From Erpobdella octoculata (lineage: Eukaryota; Annelida; Clitellata; Hirudinida; Erpobdellidae): DNA of 64,000 bases. Below are positions 1 through 11,639 of this stretch, one piece after another. Made by a program: the position numbers and the translations under genes. The notes beneath the pieces were generated by a model. That model was not told where the DNA came from. It saw only the letters and a program-made list of their open reading frames with translations, and searched no databases. The stretch is taken from NCBI GenBank assembly GCA_963978895.1, contig OZ022240.1, positions 14,622,220-14,686,219 on the forward strand. The letters are read 5' to 3'. Each line of letters begins with the position of its first letter. The stretch's first letter is position 1.

Positions 1-54
1 CGTTGATGGGTCAAGTTCCAACTGATGACGTCAGATATTTAACAATTGATAATA

Positions 55-55
<1 letters not shown>

Positions 56-100
<45 letters not shown>

Positions 101-379
101 CTGTCTGTGTGTGTGAGTTTGTCTCTTATAGAAATCCAAACCGCTGGAGCGATCTTGATGAAATTTGGCAAAGAGGTAGTTCTCATACAGGAAAAGAAAA
201 ATGAGAAAAAAAATTGAAATCGGGCACAGAATGAGCGGAGCGGAGCGGGAAAGCGAGCGGGAATCTATATATCTATCTTCTATATATATAAAAGCACAAG
301 TGGGAAGGAAAAAGGAGCGAGAAAAACAAACATTAGAAAAACCTCTAAAAACCCCGGACAACGCCGGGTACCCCGCTAG
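56..379 (+). mobile_element. Short non-autonomous Helitron-like element (family A)
   Basis: Starts with TCTATATATA, expanded into a long AT run, followed by the leader GACTGTCTGTGTG. It ends with a GC hairpin (stem CCCGG-like, loop GCAACG) and then CCCCGCTAG followed by T. Helitrons are known for 5' TC, a 3' hairpin and CTRR, inserted between A and T. Here the 3' side fits (CTAG|T), but the base before TC is G rather than A. No coding capacity. A short GAGCGGGAAAGCGAGCGG stretch lies upstream of the hairpin, as in other copies in this window at 26.1-26.4, 18.9-19.1, 31.2 and 40.1 kb. Family A is my own label. Confidence 0.6.
58..98. repeat. (AT)n microsatellite
   Basis: About 20 AT dinucleotides inside the 5' end of the Helitron-like element. 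Probably slippage expansion of its native TATATATA leader. Confidence 0.9.
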
Positions 380-904
380 TTAATTATAAATATGTTTTGG
401 CCTATTAATCTTGATTGCAAAAACCAAAGACTAAGGCCGACTTGGAAGTTATTCGCAAAATTGCAAAATAACTTCAAAAAATTGAACATGCTAAACAGAA
501 ACATGCTCTAGAAAACAATGAATCGAAACAGTTTGAATTTGTTACAGAACTAGAAACAAACTTCTAAAATTCAACATGATCACCATTATTCATCACAGCT
601 CAAAATTAATTAATTTGTGATTTGTGCAGTTTTCTGGACTGACATTGACGGACATAGAAAATGCCACACCGACTCTCGATGACTTGGCTGATGCCATTGC
701 AGAATCTTTGCCAGACAATAATAATTAATTAAACCAAATGTGTCAGTACATCACCATTCGAACGTTTGGCAAGAAACTTAGGGAATGGGCTACTTAACAA
801 AGTCAATAAAGCGAATGATTAACAAATTGTTTGGGTATAATCTAAACATGTCATTACAACGATTTGAAATGTTGACTTCACTGCAAATAAATTTACCTTT
901 ATAA
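380..904. other. AT-rich stretch without recognisable gene
   Basis: Non-coding, AT-rich. No ORF, RNA or repeat terminus that I can support. Confidence 0.5.
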
Positions 905-1075
905 AAAAACGTCGCCTTGTGTTTGCAAGCCAGTCCCAAGCCTGGAAAAAGGAGGAGGGAAAGTTAAAAGGATCAAAATTATGATCCACGACTGGAAGTA
1001 CTTATATGCTTCCTACATACAGCCATTACAGTCTTAAAACACCTGGTGTAAAGGATTATGAACTATTATAAAAAA
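905..1075 (+). repeat. Dispersed repeat, related to 51775-51965 on the other strand
   Basis: The segment contains AAAGGAGGAGGGAAAG, then AAAATTATGATCC, then AAACACCTGGTGTAAAGGA in that order. The same blocks occur reverse-complemented at 51775-51965 inside a collagen intron. Diverged copies of one interspersed family. I did not recognise its class, and no coding sequence is visible. Confidence 0.6.
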
Positions 1076-1330
1076 AATACCTTTATACAATATATATTCT
1101 ACCTTTATTGATGTTACTGCAAACATTTATAAAAATTAAAAAATATATTTTTTATCAAAAGTTTATATTATACTCTCTATTTGATGTAAATGTTTTTCTT
1201 ATACTTTTGTTAAATATATTTTTTATAAGTTTCAAAACTTTGTTGTATAACTCCTTATAGAAAAGACTTTCTCCATAAAACAGACTCTTATTGGGTAAGT
1301 GTAAAGCTTACCGCCCCAATAATACTACTT
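1076..1330. other. AT-rich non-coding stretch
   Basis: No supported feature. Confidence 0.5.
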
Positions 1331-1332
1331 CC

Positions 1333-1335
<3 letters not shown>

Positions 1336-1367
<32 letters not shown>

Positions 1368-1396
1368 TCTCTTTCGTTCTTTCTCTCTTTCTTTCT
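1336..1396. repeat. (CT)n microsatellite, pyrimidine-rich
   Basis: About 18 CT units followed by interrupted CTTT-type repeats. Confidence 0.9.
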
Positions 1397-1720
1397 GTCT
1401 ATTTCATAAGAGTCCATGTTAGATCTCGTGTCCAATATCTAACTTCTATGTTTACGAATAATTATTCCATGAGGTTGATGACTAGAAATTAGTTATCATT
1501 AGATGTAAAAATATCTATCAAAAGGTTGAAAATATAATGGAAACTTGTTGGGCGATAAATGAAAAGGATTCAAGAAAGAAAATGTTGAAAATTATTGAAT
1601 GGCAAGCAAAATGGCAGTGGGGGTAGTGCTGTAGGTATAAAAGTGGAAAAATTAATATGAATAATCATAATTGATTCGAGAAATACAGAAAAAGGAAATG
1701 GAAAATACGGTATACGCGTT

Positions 1721-1723
<3 letters not shown>

Positions 1724-1784
<61 letters not shown>

Positions 1785-1850
1785 GGGGGGGGGAAAGAAA
1801 GAGTGAGAGAGAGAGAAAAAAAGAGAGAGAGAGAGGAAGAGAGTGAAAGT
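1724..1850. repeat. (TG)n then G-run then GA-rich compound microsatellite
   Basis: About 28 TG units running into about 11 consecutive G and a purine-rich GA tract. A 60-codon ORF across it is low-complexity. Confidence 0.9.
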
Positions 1851-1859
1851 TAATAAAAA

Positions 1860-2760
1860 ACCTCGTGCAAGATGGAAAGAATATTTGACGAGCGAAACAG
1901 CAGTGGTGACTATAGATTAATTATGGAACGCGTCAAACTGAAGGCGTCATTAATGCCATATTGCAATGATATGGAAAAGTGAATTGAGATTTATAGATGG
2001 CAGACGTTTTATTAATATTTATTTCATGTGCAACGAAACAAAACGAGTTCTTCTGTTTTTATAATTTAAACGATGCAAATCTTTTCCACCGACCGATAAA
2101 AATGAAATATTTTGTTTGTTTTTCAATCGAAGAAAATGGAGGAAAGTGATAATTATTTGTTTAATTAAGAAAAATAAGAATTGCGTAAATATTTGACTTG
2201 AGAAACGAATTGTTAAAGAGTAAATAAATGCAGGCGTGTGAAAATTGTTTAGAGTAGAAAAAAATCACAAAATTAAGAAATATTTTAATAAACGTTTTTT
2301 TTTATTTGTATTTAATAATAAATTGCAGAAAAAAATCATCGAGGGCGACCGCTCAATTCATCGGAGCGGAGCGAATGACGTCAGCGGAAGAATTTTTTTT
2401 CACCTGGAAGTCTTCATTCATTGCGAATCTTTTTGTTTGCTTATCTACTTCTTTCCCATGAAATCTTTCAATATGATTTTCTCTCCAGGTTTGAGCGTGG
2501 AAGGTTGAACAAATCAGCTTCTTTTATTGTTTCAACCGTGACACGCAAGGACTGATTTGATTGAAAAAGTACGAGGGTGAGGTTGGTGGGGGGGTTGACA
2601 AACCATATGTTGATTTGCGTTAATGTAATTTGTTGATGTTGCAAGTTAATGTTGCTGCAATACACAAGTTGTTGAAAAACAAAAAAGTCAAAATAAATCA
2701 ACACAGAAAACAGGCTGCGGAGAAGTATGTTGATATGAAATGAAGAAAGGAGAAAGGATT
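1860..2760. other. Non-coding AT-rich stretch
   Basis: Short unrelated ORFs overlap on both strands with no family resemblance. Nothing supported. Confidence 0.4.
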
Positions 2761-3064
2761 AATGATTCTGCAAATCGCATTCAGTCACACGCACACACAC
2801 ACACATACACGTGAACACACACACAGTAGCACATGAACAACGAGGAACACTGGTAGACCGTGACAAATCTTTTCTTCAACTGCGCATGTCAGAAAATCAT
2901 TGCACAACAACGACAGACATCGATCGAGCGATAAACAAAAGCAACTTCATCGTGCAACTGGTCTCCATAAACTTCTTCTTCTTCTTTCTCTTCCTCTTCT
3001 TCATCCTCTTCCTCACAAATCAATAAGACACGTAATTTGCTCGCACACGCTCATTATTTCCGTG

Positions 3065-3385
3065 TATTTGTCCGCGTTGTCGTGTATTTGTAGGTGTTGC
3101 TGTGTATTTGTCTGTGTTGTCGTGTATTTGTCTGTGTTGTTGTGTATTTGTCGGTGTTGTTGTGTATTTGTCTGTGCTTTTGTGTATTTGACTGTGTTGT
3201 TGTGTATTTGTCTGTGTTGTTGTGATTTTGTCTCTATTGTTGTGTATTTGTCAGAGATGTTGTGTATCTACTTGTCTCTGTTGTTGTGTAATTGTCCGTG
3301 TTGTTGTTTTTGTCCGTGTTGTTGTATATCTCTGTCTGTTTTGTTGTGTTTTGTACGGGTTATTGCGTACTTGTCGGTGATTGAC
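3065..3385. repeat. 20-bp tandem repeat array (GTGTATTTGTCTGTGTTGTT type)
   Basis: About 15 imperfect units of 20 bp. Three units give a 20-residue periodic Cys/Val/Leu-rich translation, so the 173-codon ORF over it is an artefact of the array. Degenerate related motifs continue at 3725-3880. Confidence 0.85.
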
Positions 3386-3429
3386 ATAGGCGTAGATTTC
3401 GGGAGAGAGCGAAGAGGTTAGCTGACCAA

Positions 3430-4600
3430 TCAGGACCAAGTCTTGTTGAACTTCCGGGAAAATCGTCCTCTCATCAGTTAAATCCTTCAATAAAAATATT
3501 TTTAAATAATTACACTTTTAAAATGTGCATTGTAAAAATAATTTGATTGAATATGCAGTGAAATGTTAAGACCCTGCTTTTTACTGCTTAGAAAATTTAT
3601 ACGAAGCCCTAACCTCCCCCCCTCTCCTCCGGTTCACGATTTTTGTGAAGAAAAGTAGCCTTGCAGCATCTAGCTGATCTATGGAGTCTTCCCCACAGCG
3701 GGAAATTTGAAACTCTACGCCTATGGAGGTCGATGTGTGTTTGTCCGTGTCGTTGAGTGCTTGTTAGTGCTATTGTATTTGTCCGTATGGTTGTGTTGCG
3801 TTGGTGATGTTGCTGGATTCGTCCTTTTTTATGTACTTATCAGTTTTTCTGAGTATTTGCAAGTTCTGCTGTGTTTAAATGTCTGTGTGTGTGTAATTTA
3901 TATGCTTGTGCGTACAAACTTATATGAGCTTCAGCAAAGAAATAATAACAAATAACAAAGAAATAATAACAAAGAAATAATAACGGTGCATAACAACAAG
4001 ACGACGAATCGACTTGGCGACAAGTTGTGATTGTACAATAATGTACAATGAAGTTGTGATTGTACAATAGCAACAATGAAGTTGTTGTACAATACAAAAG
4101 CAGATCGACAAAGGATTGGACCAGCCACCACGGAGGCAGTCAGACATAAAGATACGGGAAAGACCAGAACGTGGAAAGAAAGAAAGAAAATTGCTGGCGA
4201 ACAATGAGAATGAATTGTGCTTTTATCAAGTCATTAAAATGTCGATCAGGAAGAAATAAGCAGAAACTTCTTCCAACATATTTAAGCAATTTTCTCAGCA
4301 ATTTTCGTTTTCTTCAATTGATTTCTATTAGTTGATGATTTTGAAATCAAAATTTCGTATAAAATAAAATCATGATGAAATATTTTTTTAAATTATTTCT
4401 CTAAATATTATTTTTAATTATTTTTTTACGAATTTATGAATTTGTATACAATTTTCGATAAAAAAAAACCAGCCAACACCAACTTTAAAGTGTAAAAAAT
4501 AAATCTTTTATTGAGGGAAGTGATTAATTAGTCCACCACGTGACCCGCTATGTTATCAATAACAAGGAGAATTATAGAAATATTTCTCAACACCAACTTG
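3430..4600. other. Non-coding stretch flanking the arrays
   Basis: Contains weak continuation of the TTTGTCCGTGT motif near 3740-3800 and short AAATAATAACAA repeats at 3935-3985. No gene supported. Confidence 0.4.
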
Positions 4601-4605
4601 TTCAT

Positions 4606-5252
4606 GCATATGATGCACACATATGATGCACACTCGGATGCACACATATGATGCACACATATGATGCACACATATGATGCACACATATGATGCACACATA
4701 TGATGCACACATATGATGCACACATATGATGCACACATATGATGCACACATATGATGCACACATATGATGCACACTCGGATGCACACATATGATGCACAC
4801 ATATGATGCACAGAGATCATGCACAAAGATGATGCACACATATGATGCACACTCGGATGCACACATATGATGCACACTCGGATGCACACATATGATGCAC
4901 ACATATGATGCACACATATGATGCACACAGATGATGCACACATATGATGCACACATATGATGCACACATATGATGCACACATATGATGCACACATATGAT
5001 GCACACATATGATGCACACATATGATGCACACATATGATGCACACATATGATTCACACATATGATGCACACATATGATGCACACATATGATGCACACATA
5101 TGATGCACACATATGATGCACACATATGATGCACACATATGATGCACACATATGATGCACACATATGATGCACACATATGATGCACACATATCATGCACA
5201 CATATGATGCACACATATGATGCACACATATGATGCACACATATCATGCACA
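4606..5252. repeat. 13-bp minisatellite (ACACATATGATGC)n
   Basis: About 49 tandem copies of a 13-bp unit containing the NdeI palindrome CATATG. A minority are variants, including a 12-bp ACACTCGGATGC unit repeated at intervals and some ATCATGC or GATGATGC forms. Because 13 is not a multiple of 3, all three frames of the - strand stay open and yield a 13-residue periodic Cys/His/Ile/Val translation. I treat that as a shadow, not a protein. Confidence 0.95.
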
Positions 5253-5710
5253 CAGCCCACCCAAACGACGCACGCGAGTCTATTTAATGCATCTCATCCA
5301 GTTGTGCAATCAAATGGAAACAATTCTACCTGATGCCAGGAGAGGGGTCATCAAATCAATAAACCCCCCCTCATGGCATCTCCTTTTTTCATCCTCTTCT
5401 CCTCCCCTTTCCCACCCCTCCTAACTTTCCTTCGGGTCACCACCCACTCAAGATGGAGTGAATCTCATGCAACCTCAAGGCTTATTTTAAAAGGAAAAAT
5501 CGAAGCAGGTTTCCGTTGAAATTTGCATCCAGAGTGGATCCATGCTTGTAATTATTTCAGACATCATCCTCTTCATCACTGGTCACCAATTACACACCTG
5601 GTCTGAACACTACAGGTGAAGCAAAAATTCAATTATGCCATCCGCTTAAAAAATTTCCACAAAAGGCTTTTGTTTCGATTTTTTAATCTGCTATAAAATT
5701 ACTGGTAGAT

Positions 5711-5796
5711 GCGATGATTCTGTTGGTAATGGTGAAGATGACGATGATATTGGTGATGATGATTATGTTGGTGATGATGATGGTGATGGTGGTGGG

Positions 5797-5838
<42 letters not shown>

Positions 5839-5995
5839 CGATGATGGTGGTGATGATGATGATAGCGATGAACATCATCACCATGGTAATGATGATGATA
5901 TTGATGGAGAAGATATCATCATTATTCTGAGATGATATTGCTGATAATAGCGGTGATGTTGATGATGGCGATGAAGGCAGTGATGAAGCGTGTTT
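5711..5995. repeat. (GAT)n trinucleotide tract
   Basis: Long interrupted GAT/GGT tract, purest at about 5797-5840. ORFs across it give poly-Asp or poly-His. Confidence 0.9.
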
Positions 5996-6544
5996 GGTTG
6001 TTGGATGATTTGGGATGGAAGAATTGAAGCATGAGAAAGGAGTTCATCAAAACTTCGTGACGTCATAAAGCGGCGGGCAAATAGTTTTTTTTCCATCGCT
6101 GGAAAGAAAATTCCAGCAGTTATTTGTGGCCTCAATTAGTTTTTATAACCTCGCATGTCGTAATTCCTTTTCATGCCACGAGACATGCGCTGTACCAGAC
6201 CAACTGAAAAGAACTGAAAAGGACTGAAAAGAACTGAAAAGAACTACAGCTCAGCTGAGTTGCTTTTTTCATTAATTTTAATAGCGGAGGAAAAATTACA
6301 AATTTTTTCTTTCTTTTTGTTCCTCAAATTTTTGAAGCTGTTTTGTTTTAAGGCGTCTTCAAAATTGAGTTTTGTTGCTTCGGTGGTCATTTAATGGACG
6401 CCTGCTCCTGAAATTGAAAACCCAATGGCTGCTATCACGTGACATCATCACGAGACCATCTCGGAGTTACTAGCCATGACAACAAGAGTCACAGTTCGTC
6501 TTCAAATCTTGCCACAAAAGTCTCAATGACTTATTGGTTATAAT

Positions 6545-6595
6545 GACGGACGATGATGATGATGAAGAAGATGATGATGATGACGGAGATGAACA
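6545..6595. repeat. (GAT)n short tract
   Basis: Interrupted GATGATGATGAAGAAGATG repeat. Confidence 0.85.
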
Positions 6596-6769
6596 ATCTC
6601 ATGACTTATGTTCATAGGGACCTTCCAAAACCATCGCAGGTTTGTTCGAAAATAATCAAAACACAGATCACCTTTAGCTGAAATTACACTTACCACGGCC
6701 AACCTTTTTAATCCACACATCTTATTTCCACATTTCACCACTTCTAATATCTAATTACCAACGCCATGG

Positions 6770-6975
6770 ACATCATTTTCAACGTCATCGTCATCGCCAT
6801 CATCATCATCATCAATATCATCATCATCATCAATATCATCATCATCATCATCGTCATCGCCACCATCATAATCATCATCATCATCATCATCGTCATCGTC
6901 GTCATCGTCGTCGTCGTCATCATCATCATCACCGTTATAGTTACCTTCACTGTCGTCTTCATCATCATCAACACG
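6770..6975. repeat. (ATC)n/(GTC)n trinucleotide tract
   Basis: About 200 bp of interrupted CATCATCAT and CGTCGTCAT. Opposite strand orientation to the 5.7-kb tract, so the two form an interrupted inverted pair about 0.8 kb apart. ORFs of 75-101 codons here are compositional. Confidence 0.9.
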
Positions 6976-6989
6976 TACGTTAAAGTTTA

Positions 6990-8440
6990 TTAGAACAAGT
7001 TCGACTTTCAATGATTGCCCAATGTGGCTCTGGCACGGTCGTGACTTTGAAGGCAATCACATCGGCACAAGAGGTCACCCTGGAGATGCAATAAATTTCT
7101 TGCCAGATCAGACCGCCCCCTAATCTCTTCAGAGAGTGAAAGATTTTCTATGTATGTGCACGTATGTGGCTGGTGGTCCGGGGCATGGCTGTAAAGTATA
7201 ACCCTAATTTTCTTTACGTAGAAGCAAACCTAATGTGTAATTAGTATTATGGTATGTAAATAGCAATATCATGTTTGTAGACGTCCAGAAAATGAAATGT
7301 AAAAAAATTCAATATTTAAGTGGTTTACAAAATATTGTTTTAAAGTGGCAGAATCTTCAGTACAACGTTTCTAACTCCACACTTATATAGTTTGCGCTTC
7401 AAGCTGTATAGTTGTATACATACTTTTAAGTTCTACACTTCTACATTTTATTCATAACTTTCACACTCTCAATCCCCGTATAAATAACTTCCTTTTATTC
7501 AATTCGGATATTTCTACAATTTCGATGATCAGATATCCAGATATAACCTCCATATATACCCGTCCAACTAGCTTTGATATTTATTAATACCTCCACACAT
7601 CTAATTTCCACACTTCTCATAGTCGTTTTCTCACTTCTACACTTCTTAGTACATTCTACTCCTCACATCCACACTTGACCAACACTACAAATATTCTTCA
7701 TATGACTCACACAAGAAGAGAGACCTGAACAGACAAACAAACAAACACACACACACACACTCGTGAACAAAAATACAATATGTATCTCGAGCAAACACAG
7801 ATAGTTACTTTCACATACAGGCAAACAGACGGCGACGTACTCGTAAAACACCAAGTGGCTTTTAGTCGTGCTATGAACGCGTTCGATCACTTTGGAATTG
7901 AATAAGGAACGCATTTAAACGGCTCGCCATGCATTGAAAAGGAAGGAGAAAAATGGAAAGAAACCAGATAACATTTATCATATTCACTCGTCGTCGTCCG
8001 AGAATTTCGTTTTGAAATTTTATTCCAGGCAGCAGTGGAAAGTCAGGAAAGATTTCTTTTCTTTCGCTAAACTGCCACGCTTTGTGATATTTTAAGGCTT
8101 CGCTACCATGGAAATCTCAGCGTTTAAATGCCTGGATGTGAGTGGGTGTCACCCAGGGTGTCGGTGTGGGTGTGTACGTGTGGGTAGGTGTGGGGGTGTG
8201 TGGAGAACATCATTCTGTGGCGACAGCGTGACTTGTTCAATGCACTTTTCACTTCTTATGTTTACAGCTGATACCGCACGAAGGAGCAACAATAAAGCAG
8301 TTTTAAATCAAATAATAATAATAATTACTAATAATTTACCGGAATAAATACTTTTTTCATTATTAAATGTAGTCAAATATATAAACAAATGAATACACGT
8401 TTATAAATAACCACATGTTGTTATTACAACTCAAAAGTGT
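6990..8440. other. Non-coding stretch with short (CA)n at about 7747-7760
   Basis: No recognised gene or transposon terminus. Contains a small CA run and a TG-rich patch near 8140-8205. Confidence 0.4.
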
Positions 8441-8448
8441 AATACAAG

Positions 8449-9860
8449 CAGTGGCGGATCCAGGGAATCTGGGAGTCCGCGCCCCCTTAGACGTTAAAAC
8501 AAAAATTTTAAGTTTAATTTTTCTCTGAGTTTTAAAACTTCAATTTTGTTTGTCTGTAGACTGAGGTTTTATCTTTACTAAACTTAATTCTGAACCCCTA
8601 ATAGTGCTGATATTTGGCAGATATTTAAAAACTTCGTGTTTTTTAAACCAATTCAATAAAAAATATAATTCAAATAATATCTCAAAAAACATTTAGATGT
8701 CTACCGGCAGGGCCAGCAAAAAAGTTGAAAACGACACTTTCCTTTTCTAAATAGGTTCAGACGACTAAATAGGTTCAGCCAGAGTCTTACAGGAGTAATC
8801 ACTTGTAATATAAATGAAAACTGAAACAAAAATGAAAATGTTGCCGGATTTCTTCATGCCGTGGATTTAACAAAATACCCCAACTATTGACTGGCTTTTT
8901 TAGACGTGATGGTCTAACCGAAGTATGACAGCGCAACAGTAATAATGGGCAGTCAATGGTGTGTAAAGCAATCATCAGGTACTAACTGTTTTATTCAATA
9001 GGTTGCTTACTGCCTAAACTAAGCTAGTTCTAGAAGCTGTGAGGATCCGACAATCAGGAATATGTTCAGAACTACGAACGAAATTTGTAATTTTACTCTT
9101 TCGTCTTCAAAGCGTGTCAATAAGATTGAGCAGTTCACAGACGCAGCCACGAGGCAGGGGACGATGGGCACTGAAACGTCTCCAAATGGTTTTGCCACAC
9201 GATAGATGAGTCTTTATGAATCAGTCTTAGTGTTTCTTGACCCGCTTTGAGTCGTCGCGAAGATAACGCCTTTCGACATGAGCAAGAATCATGAATGACA
9301 AAAGCAGTTTTAGGGGTTCCTAAGTCTCTCCAAATTGTTAAATGCCATAACGCAGGTGGTGATTGTACCGAAGGTTTTTGAAAGCAAAAGAGGCATAGCA
9401 GATAAACAAATTCTATTGAGTTTTCATCAGTACATAAAAACATAACAATCGGTAAAAATTAACAACTCCAAGGATTAAAAAAAAAATTATAGTGCAAATG
9501 CTTTTGCGGGTGGTTCAGAAGAATAGTACAGAAAAAATATTGTCATTCAATTCTCGGATAATTTCATCAACCAGCTAAAAGTACTGTTTAGGAAGGCGGA
9601 TGATTTTTCATAATAAACGCAACTGCTCAAAGTTATCTTTGTAGCCATGAAAAAATCTCGCCGCCCAAAATCATAGAAGTAGTCGAGCTGTTCGAGTTTG
9701 GTTTGAACCGTTCCAGTTCGGAGGTTAACATATGGAAGAGTCTTGCTAAGTCACTTGGCCAAAAACGTCTACCAAAGGACATAAAAAAACCAATCTCTTG
9801 AAAAAAAAAGAATTTTTTGCCATCTGTTATAAGAGATAACTCTCTTCAGTGCCGCCACTG
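8449..9860 (+). mobile_element. Probable old hAT-like element, CAGTGGCGG termini
   Basis: The left end reads CAGTGGCGGATCC, the right end GCCGCCACTG, so the outer 9 bp are perfect inverted repeats. CAGTG-type ends and 8-bp target duplications are known for hAT transposons. The flanking octamers AATACAAG and AATATGAG match at 6 of 8, so the duplication has decayed or the pairing is accidental. No transposase recognised. A 102-codon ORF on the - strand at 9135-9443 has no family I know. Confidence 0.45.
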
Positions 9861-9869
9861 AATATGAGA

Positions 9870-10300
9870 TCGAACATATGCGTAGAGTTCGGGAAGTGAC
9901 GGGTTCACTGCTTTCTTCTGGACTATGGTTTGCTTTCGGGAAAATTGTCCGCTCCCTTAAAAAAGCTTTAAGCTAAAAGATGCATTTGTTCATGAACAAA
10001 TATTTTCACTAAAAAAATGATGTTAAACAACATGTAAACCAAATCAATTTCAAGGAGCTAGCAGCAAACTGTGAAGAAACTAGTAATGTAAAAAATGGCA
10101 GATATTGTTAATGTTTTTTTTAAAGAATTTTTTAATAAATTCAAACTTTATGAAAATTTCTATCTTTTATCCAAGCTTTGGTTTTTTTTTATAGAAAAAT
10201 TATCCTGCGTTTTGCCTCTAGATCCCCCTTCTTCAAAAATAAAAACTCTGGAGTCCAGACATATGCCATTGGACATCAAATTCTGCTTCCATCTCTTTTT
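9870..10300. other. AT-rich non-coding stretch
   Basis: Nothing supported. Confidence 0.4.
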
Positions 10301-10303
10301 CTA

Positions 10304-10460
10304 GATCTGTCTCTCTCTCTCTCTCTCTTCCCTTCTCTCTCTCTCTCTTTCTTTCTTTCTTTTTCCTCTTTGTTCTCTTTTTATTTCTCTTTTCTTTCCT
10401 TTTTTTCTTCCTTATTTTTGCTTTTCTTTTTCCTTTGCTTCTTTCATTCTTTTTCCTTTT
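10304..10460. repeat. Polypyrimidine (CTTT/CT)n tract
   Basis: About 160 bp almost free of purines on the + strand, with (CT)n at its start. The ORFs on either strand are low-complexity Ser/Phe or Lys/Arg. Confidence 0.85.
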
Positions 10461-10489
10461 TCTCAAACACAAAACAGGAATAATCTATA

Positions 10490-11580
10490 TAAAGTCAATT
10501 TTGTTGTTGTAGTTTATAGTCTTCTACGCTATTTGTTTTGGAAAAACAAACAGCAATAGGTAAAAAATCACAAAAATATATCTTCTTTTCGATTATAATT
10601 CGATTTGATTTTTTCTCGGAATATGCTGAAGTCAGCAAGAACACAAATCCCTCATCATAAACGCTAAACGAGCTTCCAAAAGTCAAAGGTTTTTTTAAAA
10701 TGTAACTTTTAAAATCCATGTTTTCCGATGAGACCAAATCAGTACAAACTTGAAGGGGCCCTCAATTTTATCGATTAAGGAAGATGCGTGGATTGGGGGG
10801 GGGGAGGTTGAGAGGGCTACGACCACCCAAGACTTTTCTACCAAATAGAAAAAATATCTTCTCTAGCTCACCCATGATTAAGTATTTAGATTAGCTGATA
10901 AAAGCCGTATTTATCATACTTTTTGAATTACATCTACTTATTTATATTCCTGCTAATATTTTTCAATCTTTTAGTGCCTTCAGTTCATCCGATCGAACTC
11001 GTATAAACTTTAGCCTCGTGTATTTGTCCTAGCTTGACGATTAATTAGCATATTTTTATCCTACCCGGTTGCTTGAGCTTTCTTACCAGGATTTTTCCAA
11101 CTCATTTTAAACTATTTTTATTAGCTCAAACGCGATTGAGTTTTCAGATTAGTTGATAAAAGCAGTATTTATCATACTTGTTGAATAATATCCAGTTAGT
11201 TAAATCTCTGCTATTATTTTCCAGTCTTTTAGTACCTTCAGTCTATTTGATCTTGACGATTTAATGGACAATTTTGTAAAAATGAAAAACGTCGATACCC
11301 TTTGTTACATTCATAATTAAGTTTTTTGTCTACATTCAATATTAAAGAAAAGTTAATTTTTTTAAACTATTTTTTTCAACTAATATGATATTTTACATGA
11401 AAATACAACATACAACTTATATATTCGGAGGGATTTTGTTTAAAGATTCTCTGGGTTAAATTTGAAAAATCTTCGCGACCCCCCCTCGCCCCTCAACATT
11501 TTGCTGAATCCACACCTCTTGGTTGAGGTCGTCATATCTTTTCTCATAAGAGAATGTCTTGATAAATAGCAAAAAAATTA
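10490..11580. other. Non-coding stretch with an internal partial duplication
   Basis: The segments around 10860-11000 and 11120-11250 resemble each other (AGCTCA, GATTAGNTGATAAAAGC, TATTTATCATACTT, CTTTTAGT). This suggests a diverged tandem duplication of about 260 bp. No gene. Confidence 0.45.
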
Positions 11581-11582
11581 AA

Positions 11583-11583
<1 letters not shown>

Positions 11584-11622
<39 letters not shown>
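11584..11622. repeat. (AT)n microsatellite
   Basis: About 19 AT units, ending in AAAATATAAG. Confidence 0.9.
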
Positions 11623-11629
<7 letters not shown>

Positions 11630-11639
11630 GTGAAACGGA

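Noticed and set aside
2900..3421. 173-codon Cys/Val-rich membrane-like protein
   Set aside because: Generated by a 20-bp repeat; the 20-residue period equals three DNA units.
4606..5252. CRISPR-like array
   Set aside because: Units are contiguous without spacers and the genome is eukaryotic; it is a minisatellite.
4528..5253. Cys/His-rich 'proteins' of 66-212 codons on the - strand
   Set aside because: They are translations of the 13-bp tandem repeat in all three frames. No start context, no non-repetitive domain.
6744..7056. Poly-Asp or poly-Met/Ile ORFs
   Set aside because: Trinucleotide repeat translations.
9135..9443. 102-codon protein
   Set aside because: No recognisable motif, inside a probable decayed hAT element; no support for expression.
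10178..10483. Ser/Phe/Leu-rich 101-codon ORF with membrane look
   Set aside because: Polypyrimidine tract translation.
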